The position numbers and the translations under genes are program-made. The notes beneath the pieces are model-generated. The model was given only the letters and a program-made list of their open reading frames with translations. It was not told where the DNA came from and did not search any database. Shown in pieces: positions 36,048-42,618 of a DNA stretch of 64,000 nucleotides. Positions within the stretch are counted from its first letter, which is position 1. Every line of letters starts with the position of its first letter. The stretch spans positions 5,580,001 to 5,644,000 of the forward strand of contig NZ_WNWM01000002.1 of assembly GCF_009727155.1 (NCBI RefSeq), in the 5' to 3' direction. Source of the DNA: Pseudoduganella dura (GTDB taxonomy: Bacteria; Pseudomonadota; Gammaproteobacteria; Burkholderiales; Burkholderiaceae_D).

Positions 36048-37808
36048 ATGAAGCGACTGATGCTCGCTGCCGCCATCGCGGCGGCAGGGACGAACACATC
36101 CATGGCGACCGACCTGATCGTCACCAACGCCAAGGTGGCGACGATGGTCAAGGAAGGGCAGTTCGCCCAGGCCGTGGCGATCGACAACGGCAAGATCTCG
36201 GCGGTGGGCACCAATGCCCAGGTGCTGAAGAAGAAAACCGCCAACACCCAGGTGATCGACGCCGGCGGGCGCACGGTGATACCCGGCCTGAATGACTCCC
36301 ACCTGCACATCATCCGCGAAGGCCTGAACTACAACGCCGAGCTGCGCTGGGACGGCGTCACGTCGCTCAAGCGCGCGCTGGAAATGCTCAGGGAGCAGGC
36401 CGCCCGCACGCCCGATGGCCAGTGGATCAAGGTGGTCGGCGGCTGGAACGAATACCAGTTCGACGAAAAGCGCCTGCCCACGCTGGCCGAAATCAACGAA
36501 GCGGTGCCGGACAAGCCCGTGTTCCTGCTGTACCTGTACGGCCTGGGTTTCCTGAACAAGAAGGGCGTCGAGACGCTCGGCTACGATGCGACAACGCGGT
36601 ACAAGGAAGGCGTCGTCGAGCTGGGCGCGGACGGCAAGCCCACGGGCCTGCTGGTCGCCAAGCCGAACGCGCTGATCCTGTATTCCACGCTGGCCAGGAC
36701 GGGCATGTTGCCGCGCGACCAGCAGCTGAACTCCACGCAGCAGTATTATCGCGAGCTCAACCGCCTGGGCATCACCAGCGCGATCGACGCGGGCGGCGGC
36801 GGCCAGGCCTATCCGGACGATTACGCCGTCAGCCTGGAGCTGGCCAGGAACGGCAAGCTGACGGTGCGCACCTCGTATTACCTGTTCGCGCAGAAGCCCG
36901 GCAAGGAGCTGGAAGACTACCAGCGCTGGCTCACCCAGACGAAACCGGACAGGAACGACCACCTGTTCTACGCCAACGGCTACAACACCGAGGGCGGCGG
37001 CGAGAACCTGGTATGGAGCGCGGCCGACTTCGAGAATTTCCTGGAACCGCGGCCGGACATGCCCGAACACATGGAAGGCGAGCTGGAAGCCGTGCTGCGC
37101 CTGCTGGTCAAGAACCGCTGGCCATTCCGCATCCACGCCACCTACGGCGAATCGATCGAGCGCGACCTGGCCGTGATCGAGAAGGTGAACAGGGACCAGC
37201 CCCTGAACGGCCTGCGCTGGTTCTTCGACCACGCCGAAACGATCTCGGACGACCAGCTGGCGCGGGTGAAGAAGCTGGGCGGCGGCATCGCCGTGCAGAA
37301 CCGCATGTATTTCCAGGGCGAGGCGTACTGGAAGCGCTATGGCGCGCAGACCCGCCAGATGCCGCCGATCCGCACGATGCTGAAGATGGGCCTTCCCGTG
37401 GGCCTGGGCACCGATGGCACGCGCGTTTCCAGCTACGGCCCGTGGCCGTCGGTCTACTGGGCCGTGACCGGCAAGACGGCCGGCGGCCTGCAGATCTGGC
37501 AGGAGCAGGACCGCCTGTCGCGCCACGAGGCGCTGCAGCTGATGACCCGCGGCAGCGCGTGGATGAGCGGCGAGGAAAAACTCAAGGGCACGCTCGCCGT
37601 GGGCCAGTATGCCGACCTGGTGATCCTGCCGCAGGATTACTTCACCATGCCGGCCGAGGGCATCCGCAACCTCGAAGCGGCGCTGACGGTCGTCAACGGC
37701 AAGGTGGTGTACGCCGGCGAGGCCTTCGGCAAGTACGCGCCGCCGGCACCGGCCGTGCTGCCCGAATGGAGCCCCGTGAAGCATTACGGCGGCTACCAGA
37801 ACAAATAA
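36048..37808 (+). CDS. Exported amidohydrolase (YtcJ-like, amidohydrolase 3 family)
   Basis: Metal-dependent amidohydrolase of 586 residues with a signal peptide (MKRLMLAAAIAAAGTNTSMA). The first metal motif is LNDSHLHI; other TIM-barrel elements are RIHATYGES, WFFDHAETIS and the acidic GLGTDGTRVS. The C-terminus carries the typical composite beta domain (LAVGQYADLVIL, VVNGKVVYAG). AAGGAAAAAAAGC precedes the ATG. The substrate is unknown; secreted family members often hydrolyse amides or cyclic imides. DoxX follows 16 nt downstream. Confidence 0.9.
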   Translation: MKRLMLAAAIAAAGTNTSMATDLIVTNAKVATMVKEGQFAQAVAIDNGKISAVGTNAQVLKKKTANTQVIDAGGRTVIPGLNDSHLHIIREGLNYNAELRWDGVTSLKRALEMLREQAARTPDGQWIKVVGGWNEYQFDEKRLPTLAEINEAVPDKPVFLLYLYGLGFLNKKGVETLGYDATTRYKEGVVELGADGKPTGLLVAKPNALILYSTLARTGMLPRDQQLNSTQQYYRELNRLGITSAIDAGGGGQAYPDDYAVSLELARNGKLTVRTSYYLFAQKPGKELEDYQRWLTQTKPDRNDHLFYANGYNTEGGGENLVWSAADFENFLEPRPDMPEHMEGELEAVLRLLVKNRWPFRIHATYGESIERDLAVIEKVNRDQPLNGLRWFFDHAETISDDQLARVKKLGGGIAVQNRMYFQGEAYWKRYGAQTRQMPPIRTMLKMGLPVGLGTDGTRVSSYGPWPSVYWAVTGKTAGGLQIWQEQDRLSRHEALQLMTRGSAWMSGEEKLKGTLAVGQYADLVILPQDYFTMPAEGIRNLEAALTVVNGKVVYAGEAFGKYAPPAPAVLPEWSPVKHYGGYQNK

Positions 37809-37823
37809 GCCGGGGAGGGCGGG

Positions 37824-38225
37824 ATGCTGAAAAAACTCATCGGAACCTCCACGCCGGATGCGGGCCTGCTGTTCGCCCGCCTGGCGGGCGCCGCGCTGCT
37901 GCTGTGGGTGCACGGCTTGCCGAAGCTGCTGCACTGGCAGGGCGAGCTGGCGCATATCGACGACCCGCTGCACATGGGACGCGGCATCACGCTGGCATGC
38001 GCGCTGTTCGCCGAGGTGCTGTGCCCGTTCCTGATCGCCGCCGGCCTGTTCACCCGGCTGGCCTGCCTGCCGGTGCTGTTCCTGCTGGGCGTATCGATGG
38101 TGCTGGTGCACCCGGACTGGAGTATCGAGCAGGGCCAGTTCGGCTGGCTGCTGCTGATCGTGTTCGGCACCATCGCGCTGGCCGGCGCTGGGCGCTGGTC
38201 CGTCGACCGGCGGCTGGCGGGGTGA
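37824..38225 (+). CDS. DoxX-family membrane protein
   Basis: A 133-residue inner-membrane protein with four helices and DoxX/DoxD features (LLFARLAGAALLLWVHGLPKLL, ITLACALFAEVLCPFLIAAGLFTRLA, in parts). Family proteins are linked to redox or membrane stress functions. Likely co-transcribed with the amidohydrolase; convergent with the chromate transporter pair. Confidence 0.85.
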   Translation: MLKKLIGTSTPDAGLLFARLAGAALLLWVHGLPKLLHWQGELAHIDDPLHMGRGITLACALFAEVLCPFLIAAGLFTRLACLPVLFLLGVSMVLVHPDWSIEQGQFGWLLLIVFGTIALAGAGRWSVDRRLAG

Positions 38226-38228
38226 TCC

Positions 38229-38828
38229 CTACAGCAGTCCCAGGGCGCCGAGCAGCGCGCCCGCCGCCAGCAGCCACAGCAGGTGGATGCGGGTGCGCCA
38301 GATCACCAGCGCGGCCGTCACCGATACCGCGTACAGCGGCCAGTCGGTGGCGAAATCGCTGTTGGCGCTGCCGAGGATGATGCCGGTCGAGACCAGCATC
38401 GCGATCACCAGCGGCGCCATGCCCTGCTTGAAGGCGCGCACGGCGCGCCGTTCGCGGTTGCGGTGGCCCCAGTTCGCCGCCAGCAGCATCAGCACGCTCG
38501 ATGGCAGCAGGGCGCCCACCAGCGTCACCAGCACGCCCAGCGCCGCGGCGGCGTAGCTGCCGGCGTTCAGCCCCACGTTCCACCCCATCAGCGCCACGAA
38601 CAGCACGTTCGGCCCCGGCGCGGCCTGCGCGATCGCGATCGAGTCGTTGAACTGCGTCTGCGTCAGCCAGCCATGCTGCTCGACGAGGTAGCGGTGCATC
38701 TCCGCGGTGGTGGCGATCGTGCCGCCCACCGACATCAGCGAGATCATCAGGTAGTGCGCGAACAGGTCGAGCCAGTCGTGCCACGCCAGCACGATCGCCA
38801 GGTCCTGGGCCGGAAGCGCGCCGGTCAT
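38229..38828 (-). CDS. Chromate transporter, second subunit (short-chain CHR)
   Basis: CHR-domain membrane protein, 199 residues, about six helices. Motifs: SVGGTIATTAEMHRYLV, then WLTQTQFNDSIAIAQAAPGPN, the CHR signature with the conserved PGPN. Its start overlaps the stop of the preceding CHR gene (ATGA). Paired short CHR proteins work as heterodimers equivalent to one long ChrA; chromate export is the family role but sulfate-like anions are possible. Confidence 0.88.
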   Translation of the reverse strand: MTGALPAQDLAIVLAWHDWLDLFAHYLMISLMSVGGTIATTAEMHRYLVEQHGWLTQTQFNDSIAIAQAAPGPNVLFVALMGWNVGLNAGSYAAAALGVLVTLVGALLPSSVLMLLAANWGHRNRERRAVRAFKQGMAPLVIAMLVSTGIILGSANSDFATDWPLYAVSVTAALVIWRTRIHLLWLLAAGALLGALGLL

Positions 38829-39388
38829 GGCTTGAGCCTGCGCCACGTGAGCACGCAGCCGGTGCCGCCCAGCACGAGCAGCGCGGCCAGCATCGGCAGG
38901 CGCAGCACCACCAGGCCGAACACGCCCAGAGCCGCCAGCGGCAGCGTGACGGCGAGCGGCAGCGGGTGCCGGCGCAGCGTGGCCGCCAGCTTGATGCCGG
39001 TCGCCACGATCATGCCGGCCGCCACGGCGGCCATGCCGCGCAGCGCGCCGGCCACGCGCGGATGATCCGAATAATGGGAATAGATCGAGCCGAGCGCCAG
39101 CACGACGAGGGCCGGCACCAGCAGCAGCCCCAGCAGGGCCGTGGCGGCGCCGCGCAGGCCGAAGAACCGGCTGCCGATGACGAGCGACAGGTTGCACACG
39201 TTCGGCCCGGGCATCGTCTGCGCGACGGCCCATTCCTCGATGAACTCTTCCTGCGTCATCCAGCGCCGCCGTTCGACGATTTCGCGCTGTACCACCGGCA
39301 GCACGCCGCCGAAGCCCTGCAGGGCGAGCACGGTAAAAGCGACGAACAGTTCGGCGAGGGAGCGGGGGCGGGCGGGCGCGTCGGTCAT
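38825..39388 (-). CDS. Chromate transporter, first subunit (short-chain CHR)
   Basis: CHR-domain protein, 187 residues: LQGFGGVLPVVQREIVERRRW, then MTQEEFIEEWAVAQTMPGPN, the conserved FGG and PGPN motifs. First gene of the two-gene CHR unit, overlapping the next by 4 nt. It is the N-half homologue with cytosolic N-terminus; it would pair with the 38229-38828 product in opposite topology. Confidence 0.88.
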   Translation of the reverse strand: MTDAPARPRSLAELFVAFTVLALQGFGGVLPVVQREIVERRRWMTQEEFIEEWAVAQTMPGPNVCNLSLVIGSRFFGLRGAATALLGLLLVPALVVLALGSIYSHYSDHPRVAGALRGMAAVAAGMIVATGIKLAATLRRHPLPLAVTLPLAALGVFGLVVLRLPMLAALLVLGGTGCVLTWRRLKP

Positions 39389-39419
39389 GGGGCGCCATTA
39401 TCCGCGCCCGACTGCCGCG

Positions 39420-39487
39420 TGTCCATGCGGCGGCGGATCAGCCGCCGATGGCCTTGCGGATCAGTTGCCGCCCGACCGGCCGGCGGT
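39420..39487 (-). repeat. Degenerate duplicate of the downstream end of the small zinc-finger gene
   Basis: Read on the minus strand, 39420-39487 contains a near copy of the preceding gene's 3' end: the real C-terminus reads VIQEAIGGG-stop and the copy would read QLIRKAIGG-stop. It is a small local tandem duplication with divergence. Confidence 0.55.
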
Positions 39488-39652
39488 TCAGCCGCCGCCG
39501 ATGGCTTCCTGGATCACACCGCTGCCACCGCAGTTGGCGCACGGCTTGCCGTCCGCCAGCTTGCCGCTGCCATGGCAGGCAGGGCAGACATCTTCGCCGC
39601 TGCCGGGGGTGCCGGGTGGTACTTCATCGCCAGGATTGAGAGGTTCGGTCAT
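39488..39652 (-). CDS. Small DnaJ-type zinc-finger protein, 54 residues
   Basis: A 54-codon gene with excellent AAGGAGACCACC before the ATG at 39652. The product has the DnaJ central-domain pattern CPACHGSGKL and CANCGGSGV (two CxxCxGxG modules), forming one complete zinc site. N-terminus is acidic and Pro-rich; the C-terminus is AIGGG. Such miniproteins are annotated as DnaJ-like zinc-finger proteins; a chaperone-adaptor role is speculative. It lies upstream of the chromate genes on the same strand. Confidence 0.75.
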   Translation of the reverse strand: MTEPLNPGDEVPPGTPGSGEDVCPACHGSGKLADGKPCANCGGSGVIQEAIGGG

Positions 39653-39827
39653 GGTGGTCTCCTTGGAAAGATACTGGAGCTTAGCGCGCTACCGCCCTGC
39701 GTACTGCGCGGCACCTAACACTGGGGTGGTGCCAGGATGCCTGCGACCGGTTATGCACAAAGATTGTCGGACAGAATGTCCCGTAAATTTTTTCGACAGC
39801 TTGATGCAGAATCACCGATGGGCTCGC

Positions 39828-39996
39828 AAGTCATTGATTTCATTGAGGGCCGGGGCTGCCTTTTGAATGGGCATTTTAAGGAATCTGGCGTCATTACGGG
39901 CTGTTTGCCTTGTCAAGGGCGCCTTATCAACAAAGTTATCCACAACTGATGTGGATATTTAAAAAAGTTCTTTGTAATCCGTAACTTAGCGCCACC
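39828..39996. repeat. AT-richer repeat element, copy A, with DnaA-box-like motifs
   Basis: A segment of about 165 nt that aligns along its length with 40921-41098. Shared landmarks: GGGCATTTT, CATTAC.GGCT, CTTGTCAAGG, GTTATCCACAACTGA, GTGGATA, AACT(G)..CTTAGC. It contains TTATCAACA (39924-39932), a consensus DnaA box TTATCCACA (39936-39944), and an inverted TGTGGATA (39950-39957), followed by an A/T-rich run. It occupies the gap downstream of the response regulator gene. No gene is supported in 39653-40064. Confidence 0.75.
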
Positions 39997-40064
39997 GATT
40001 GATGCAGCTCAAAGAAAGCTTGTACCTAACGGGCGCTCACCCTGCGCATAAGATGGCTGTATGC

Positions 40065-40775
40065 CTATACAGCCCGCTGGGGCGGCAGGCAGCCGGTGAC
40101 GGTGAATTGCCCGGGATCGGCGCCCGGTGCCGCCTGCAGGCGTACCGGCGTGCCCGAGCCGTCGAGCGGCACGTCGCCGCTCCATCCGTGCCCGGTGCGC
40201 AGCGCGTCGAGGGCCTGTTCGACCGGTTCGCGCAAGGCACGCAGTTCGGCTTCGGCGCGGCCGATTCTCTGCTGCGCTTCGTACAGACTGTGATAGCCGC
40301 GCAGCGAGGCGATCACGGTCGTGAACAGCTTGCGCGTGGTCAGGTCCGTCTTGCACCAGAAATCGTTGATGTCGTAGTCGAGGATGATGCTGTGCTCCAG
40401 CGCCTGGCCAGGCTGCCCGGTGCGCAGCACGATGCGTACGAGCGGATTGCGCAACTCGTCGCGGATGCGCCTGGCGACCTTCAGGCCGGCATCGGCCGTT
40501 TCCATGATGACGTCCAGCAGCACCAGCGCCACGTCGTCATGGCTGCGCAGCACGGCCAGCGCTTCCTCGCCGCTGTACGCGTGCAGGAACGACAGGCGTT
40601 TCCCCATGAAGTGGGCATTACTGAGGGAAAACTTGGTAACCACGTGCACATCGACATCGTCGTCGACGATCAGCACTTTCCACGGCGCCGGCGCGGGGGG
40701 AGCCTGGGTTTCCGGCTCCGACATGTCGTCTTCTATCATCCAGCCTTCGCTGGCATCTTCCGTCTTGACTTCCAT
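40065..40775 (-). CDS. Response regulator receiver protein (DUF3369-type receiver)
   Basis: A 236-residue protein with one N-terminal receiver: VLIVDDDVDVHVVTKFSL (acidic pair), LLDVIMETADAG (acceptor Asp), RIVLRTGQPG (Thr), and YDINDFWCKTDLT (Lys). The RTGQPG and YDIND.KT phrases are typical of receivers preceding DUF3369 in c-di-GMP proteins, but here only a short coiled coil and a ~50-residue tail follow, with no output domain. An acidic segment (EDASEGWMIEDDMSEPE) leads in. The start is uncertain: ATG 40775 is used; the frame remains open to 41060. Both flanks carry the DnaA-box-like repeat. Confidence 0.82.
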   Translation of the reverse strand: MEVKTEDASEGWMIEDDMSEPETQAPPAPAPWKVLIVDDDVDVHVVTKFSLSNAHFMGKRLSFLHAYSGEEALAVLRSHDDVALVLLDVIMETADAGLKVARRIRDELRNPLVRIVLRTGQPGQALEHSIILDYDINDFWCKTDLTTRKLFTTVIASLRGYHSLYEAQQRIGRAEAELRALREPVEQALDALRTGHGWSGDVPLDGSGTPVRLQAAPGADPGQFTVTGCLPPQRAV

Positions 40776-40920
40776 GATGGTCTCGCTGCAACGGTTAAAA
40801 GCCACACTATTCCTCGACAGCATTTTTGTCAAAGGTTCTGGTTGCAGCGGTGCAAGGTGCTGCGCTGCGAATATATTTTGCTGCTGTCCGCCAGGCTGCG
40901 ACGGTACTGCCGAACTGATC

Positions 40921-41098
40921 TGTAAGTACTTGATTCTACAGGCCGAAAATTTTGCCTCAAGAACGGGCATTTTGTTGAAACCCGCATCATTACTGGCTCT
41001 CCGGCTTGTCAAGGCCCCATTGTCCACATCGTTATCCACAACTGAAGTGGATAAGTGCAAAATTAGCTTTAAAAACTGTCGCTTAGCAAGCCTCTGTC
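40921..41098. repeat. AT-richer repeat element, copy B, with DnaA-box-like motifs
   Basis: Diverged second copy of 39828-39996. It has TTGTCCACA (41020-41028), TTATCCACA (41032-41040) and inverted GTGGATAA (41047-41054). The 12-nt offset between the first two motifs is identical to copy A. It lies between the response regulator start and the HD phosphohydrolase stop; no gene is supported in 40776-41096. Confidence 0.75.
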
Positions 41099-41777
41099 AG
41101 TTGCTGCATTCTTTCAGCCGCTGCAACTCTTCGAGGAACCGGACACAGGCCAGCGATGGCGGCCAGGGTTCCCAGGCCGTGCCGCCATACAACGGCAGCA
41201 GCGGATCGTCGGCCAGCGGCGGCATGCGGATCTTCAGCGTGCGGCGAACCTCGTCGGCCGACCAGCCGACCGCATGCACCGCTTCGCTGGCGGCCGCCAG
41301 CCGGTCCGCGCGCTTGTGCGCCAGGTAGCTCGCCGGCGTCCAGGCCGGCAAACCGTAGCGCAGGAACACGGCCCGCTCCAGGCGCTGCGTCAGTTCGCGA
41401 AATGCTCCGCCGAGAAACGGTTTCAATACCGAAATGCAGTCGAAGCCCAGCAAGCCTTCCTCGGCGTCATGCAGCAGTTCGCGTAATTGTGTCACCGGAT
41501 CGAGCGGCGCCGCCGCCGCGTTGCGCCGCAATTGCAGTACCGTCAACGAATGCTGGGCCACCGACAGCGGCAGCGGCCAGGCCGAATGGCCGCCCCAGCG
41601 ATAGGTGCGGGCCAGTCCCAGCGCCAGGTCGGCGTCGTCCCAGTCGAACGGTGTCGGGTCGAGCAGGTCGAGGCGCTTGCCGGAAGGCATGCGGACCCAG
41701 GCGCGGGTGCCAGGCCTGGCCACCGGCAGCGAGGCCGCCGGGCCGGCGCGCGACCCGCGGTGCGTGTCGGATTCCAT
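41097..41777 (-). CDS. HD-domain phosphohydrolase (YfbR/phage-type)
   Basis: A 226-residue HD-fold protein. Metal motif elements: SVAQHSLTVLQL (first His), LLHDAEEGLLGFD (HD pair) and a C-terminal Asp-containing helix (AHKRADRLAAASE). The N-terminal VRMPSGKRLDLLDPTPFDWDDADLA is typical of phage and bacterial HD hydrolases of the 5'-deoxynucleotidase-like group. Cytoplasmic; substrate uncertain. It lies 4 nt from the YceI lipoprotein gene. Confidence 0.82.
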   Translation of the reverse strand: MESDTHRGSRAGPAASLPVARPGTRAWVRMPSGKRLDLLDPTPFDWDDADLALGLARTYRWGGHSAWPLPLSVAQHSLTVLQLRRNAAAAPLDPVTQLRELLHDAEEGLLGFDCISVLKPFLGGAFRELTQRLERAVFLRYGLPAWTPASYLAHKRADRLAAASEAVHAVGWSADEVRRTLKIRMPPLADDPLLPLYGGTAWEPWPPSLACVRFLEELQRLKECSN

Positions 41778-41781
41778 GGTG

Positions 41782-42585
41782 CTATCGTACCGCGTCCGGC
41801 GCCGCCGGGCGAGCCGGCAGCACGAAACGGATCTCGAGCGTATCCTGCACGGCCATCGCGCCGCCCAGCACCGAGAACGGCGTAATGCCGAAATCGGTCT
41901 GCTTCAGCGTCAGCGTGCCCCGTGCCACCAGGCCGGGCGGGGCCGGCTCGATCGTCACCGGCACGGCGAAGGAGCGCGTTACGCCATGCAGCGTGATGTC
42001 GGCCTGCAGCGCTCCGGCGTCCCCTGTCCGCCGCGCCCGCACCTCGACCAGCGGGTAGCGCCCGGCCTCGAGCACCTTGGTCAGCATGTTGACGCGGGTG
42101 CCCGCAATCGCGTCCGCCGAAGGCTGCTTCGCCAGCCCGGCCTCCTCGCGCAGCGCGGCCTCGTCGACCGTCATCTCGTCGAGGCGGAAGCGCAGCGCGG
42201 CCAGGCCGGCCGCCGGGTCCACATGGCCATCGATACGGCGCGCCGCCACCACGTGATCGTGGCCCAGCCGGGCCAGGGCGCCGCCGCGGCGCACGGTGAC
42301 GGCGATCAGCGCATCGTCGGCGATGCGCAGCACCGGCCCCGCGGCGCGGCCCTGGAGCAGCGCCGCGAACGGATCGGCCGGTTGCACAGCGGCGGGCTGG
42401 GGAGGGAGGGACGGCGGCGCGGACGGCGCAGCCGCCGGCGGCGGCACGGGGGCGGCGCAGGCCGCCAGAAGCAGGCAGGCGGCAATGCAGCACGCCGTCG
42501 CGCGGGCGGAAGCAACCGGATAATTGCCGGGAACGCCCGTGCCGGGTGGGTTGGCCGGGTTGGCCGGGTTGGCTGGGGTAGCTAT
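41782..42585 (-). CDS. YceI-family lipoprotein with non-canonical or lost start
   Basis: The YceI domain spans the C-terminal ~180 residues (LRIADDALIAVTVRRGG, LDEMTVDEAALREEAG, TLHGVTRSFAVPV, TLKQTDFGITPFSVLGGAMAVQD). The only canonical start in the upper part is GTG 42447, but that would cut off an evident lipoprotein signal: in frame upstream lie ARATACCIAACLLLAAC (lipobox LAAC) and an Asn-Pro-Ala repeat. A perfect AGGAGG sits 6 nt before an in-frame ATA at 42585, with no ATG/GTG/TTG nearby. I place the 5' end there tentatively. The alternative is a mutated start or sequencing error. Confidence 0.75.
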   Translation of the reverse strand: MATPANPANPANPPGTGVPGNYPVASARATACCIAACLLLAACAAPVPPPAAAPSAPPSLPPQPAAVQPADPFAALLQGRAAGPVLRIADDALIAVTVRRGGALARLGHDHVVAARRIDGHVDPAAGLAALRFRLDEMTVDEAALREEAGLAKQPSADAIAGTRVNMLTKVLEAGRYPLVEVRARRTGDAGALQADITLHGVTRSFAVPVTIEPAPPGLVARGTLTLKQTDFGITPFSVLGGAMAVQDTLEIRFVLPARPAAPDAVR

Positions 42586-42591
42586 TTCCGG

Positions 42592-42597
42592 CCTCCT
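42592..42597 (-). promoter_or_regulatory. Perfect Shine-Dalgarno preceding an ATA codon
   Basis: AGGAGG on the minus strand, 6 nt from the in-frame ATA (42585-42583) that opens the YceI lipoprotein frame. No canonical initiator lies at ribosome-compatible distance in any frame. Confidence 0.5.
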
Positions 42598-42618
42598 GCG
42601 CTCGATGTCATTGCCGTG

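Noticed and set aside
39737..39949. 70-codon plus-strand frame inside repeat copy A
   Set aside because: Not maintained in repeat copy B and lacks a ribosome site.
39828..41098. Chromosomal replication origin
   Set aside because: DnaA-box motifs are present but no dnaA, dnaN, rpmH or parAB is adjacent and only three boxes occur per copy.
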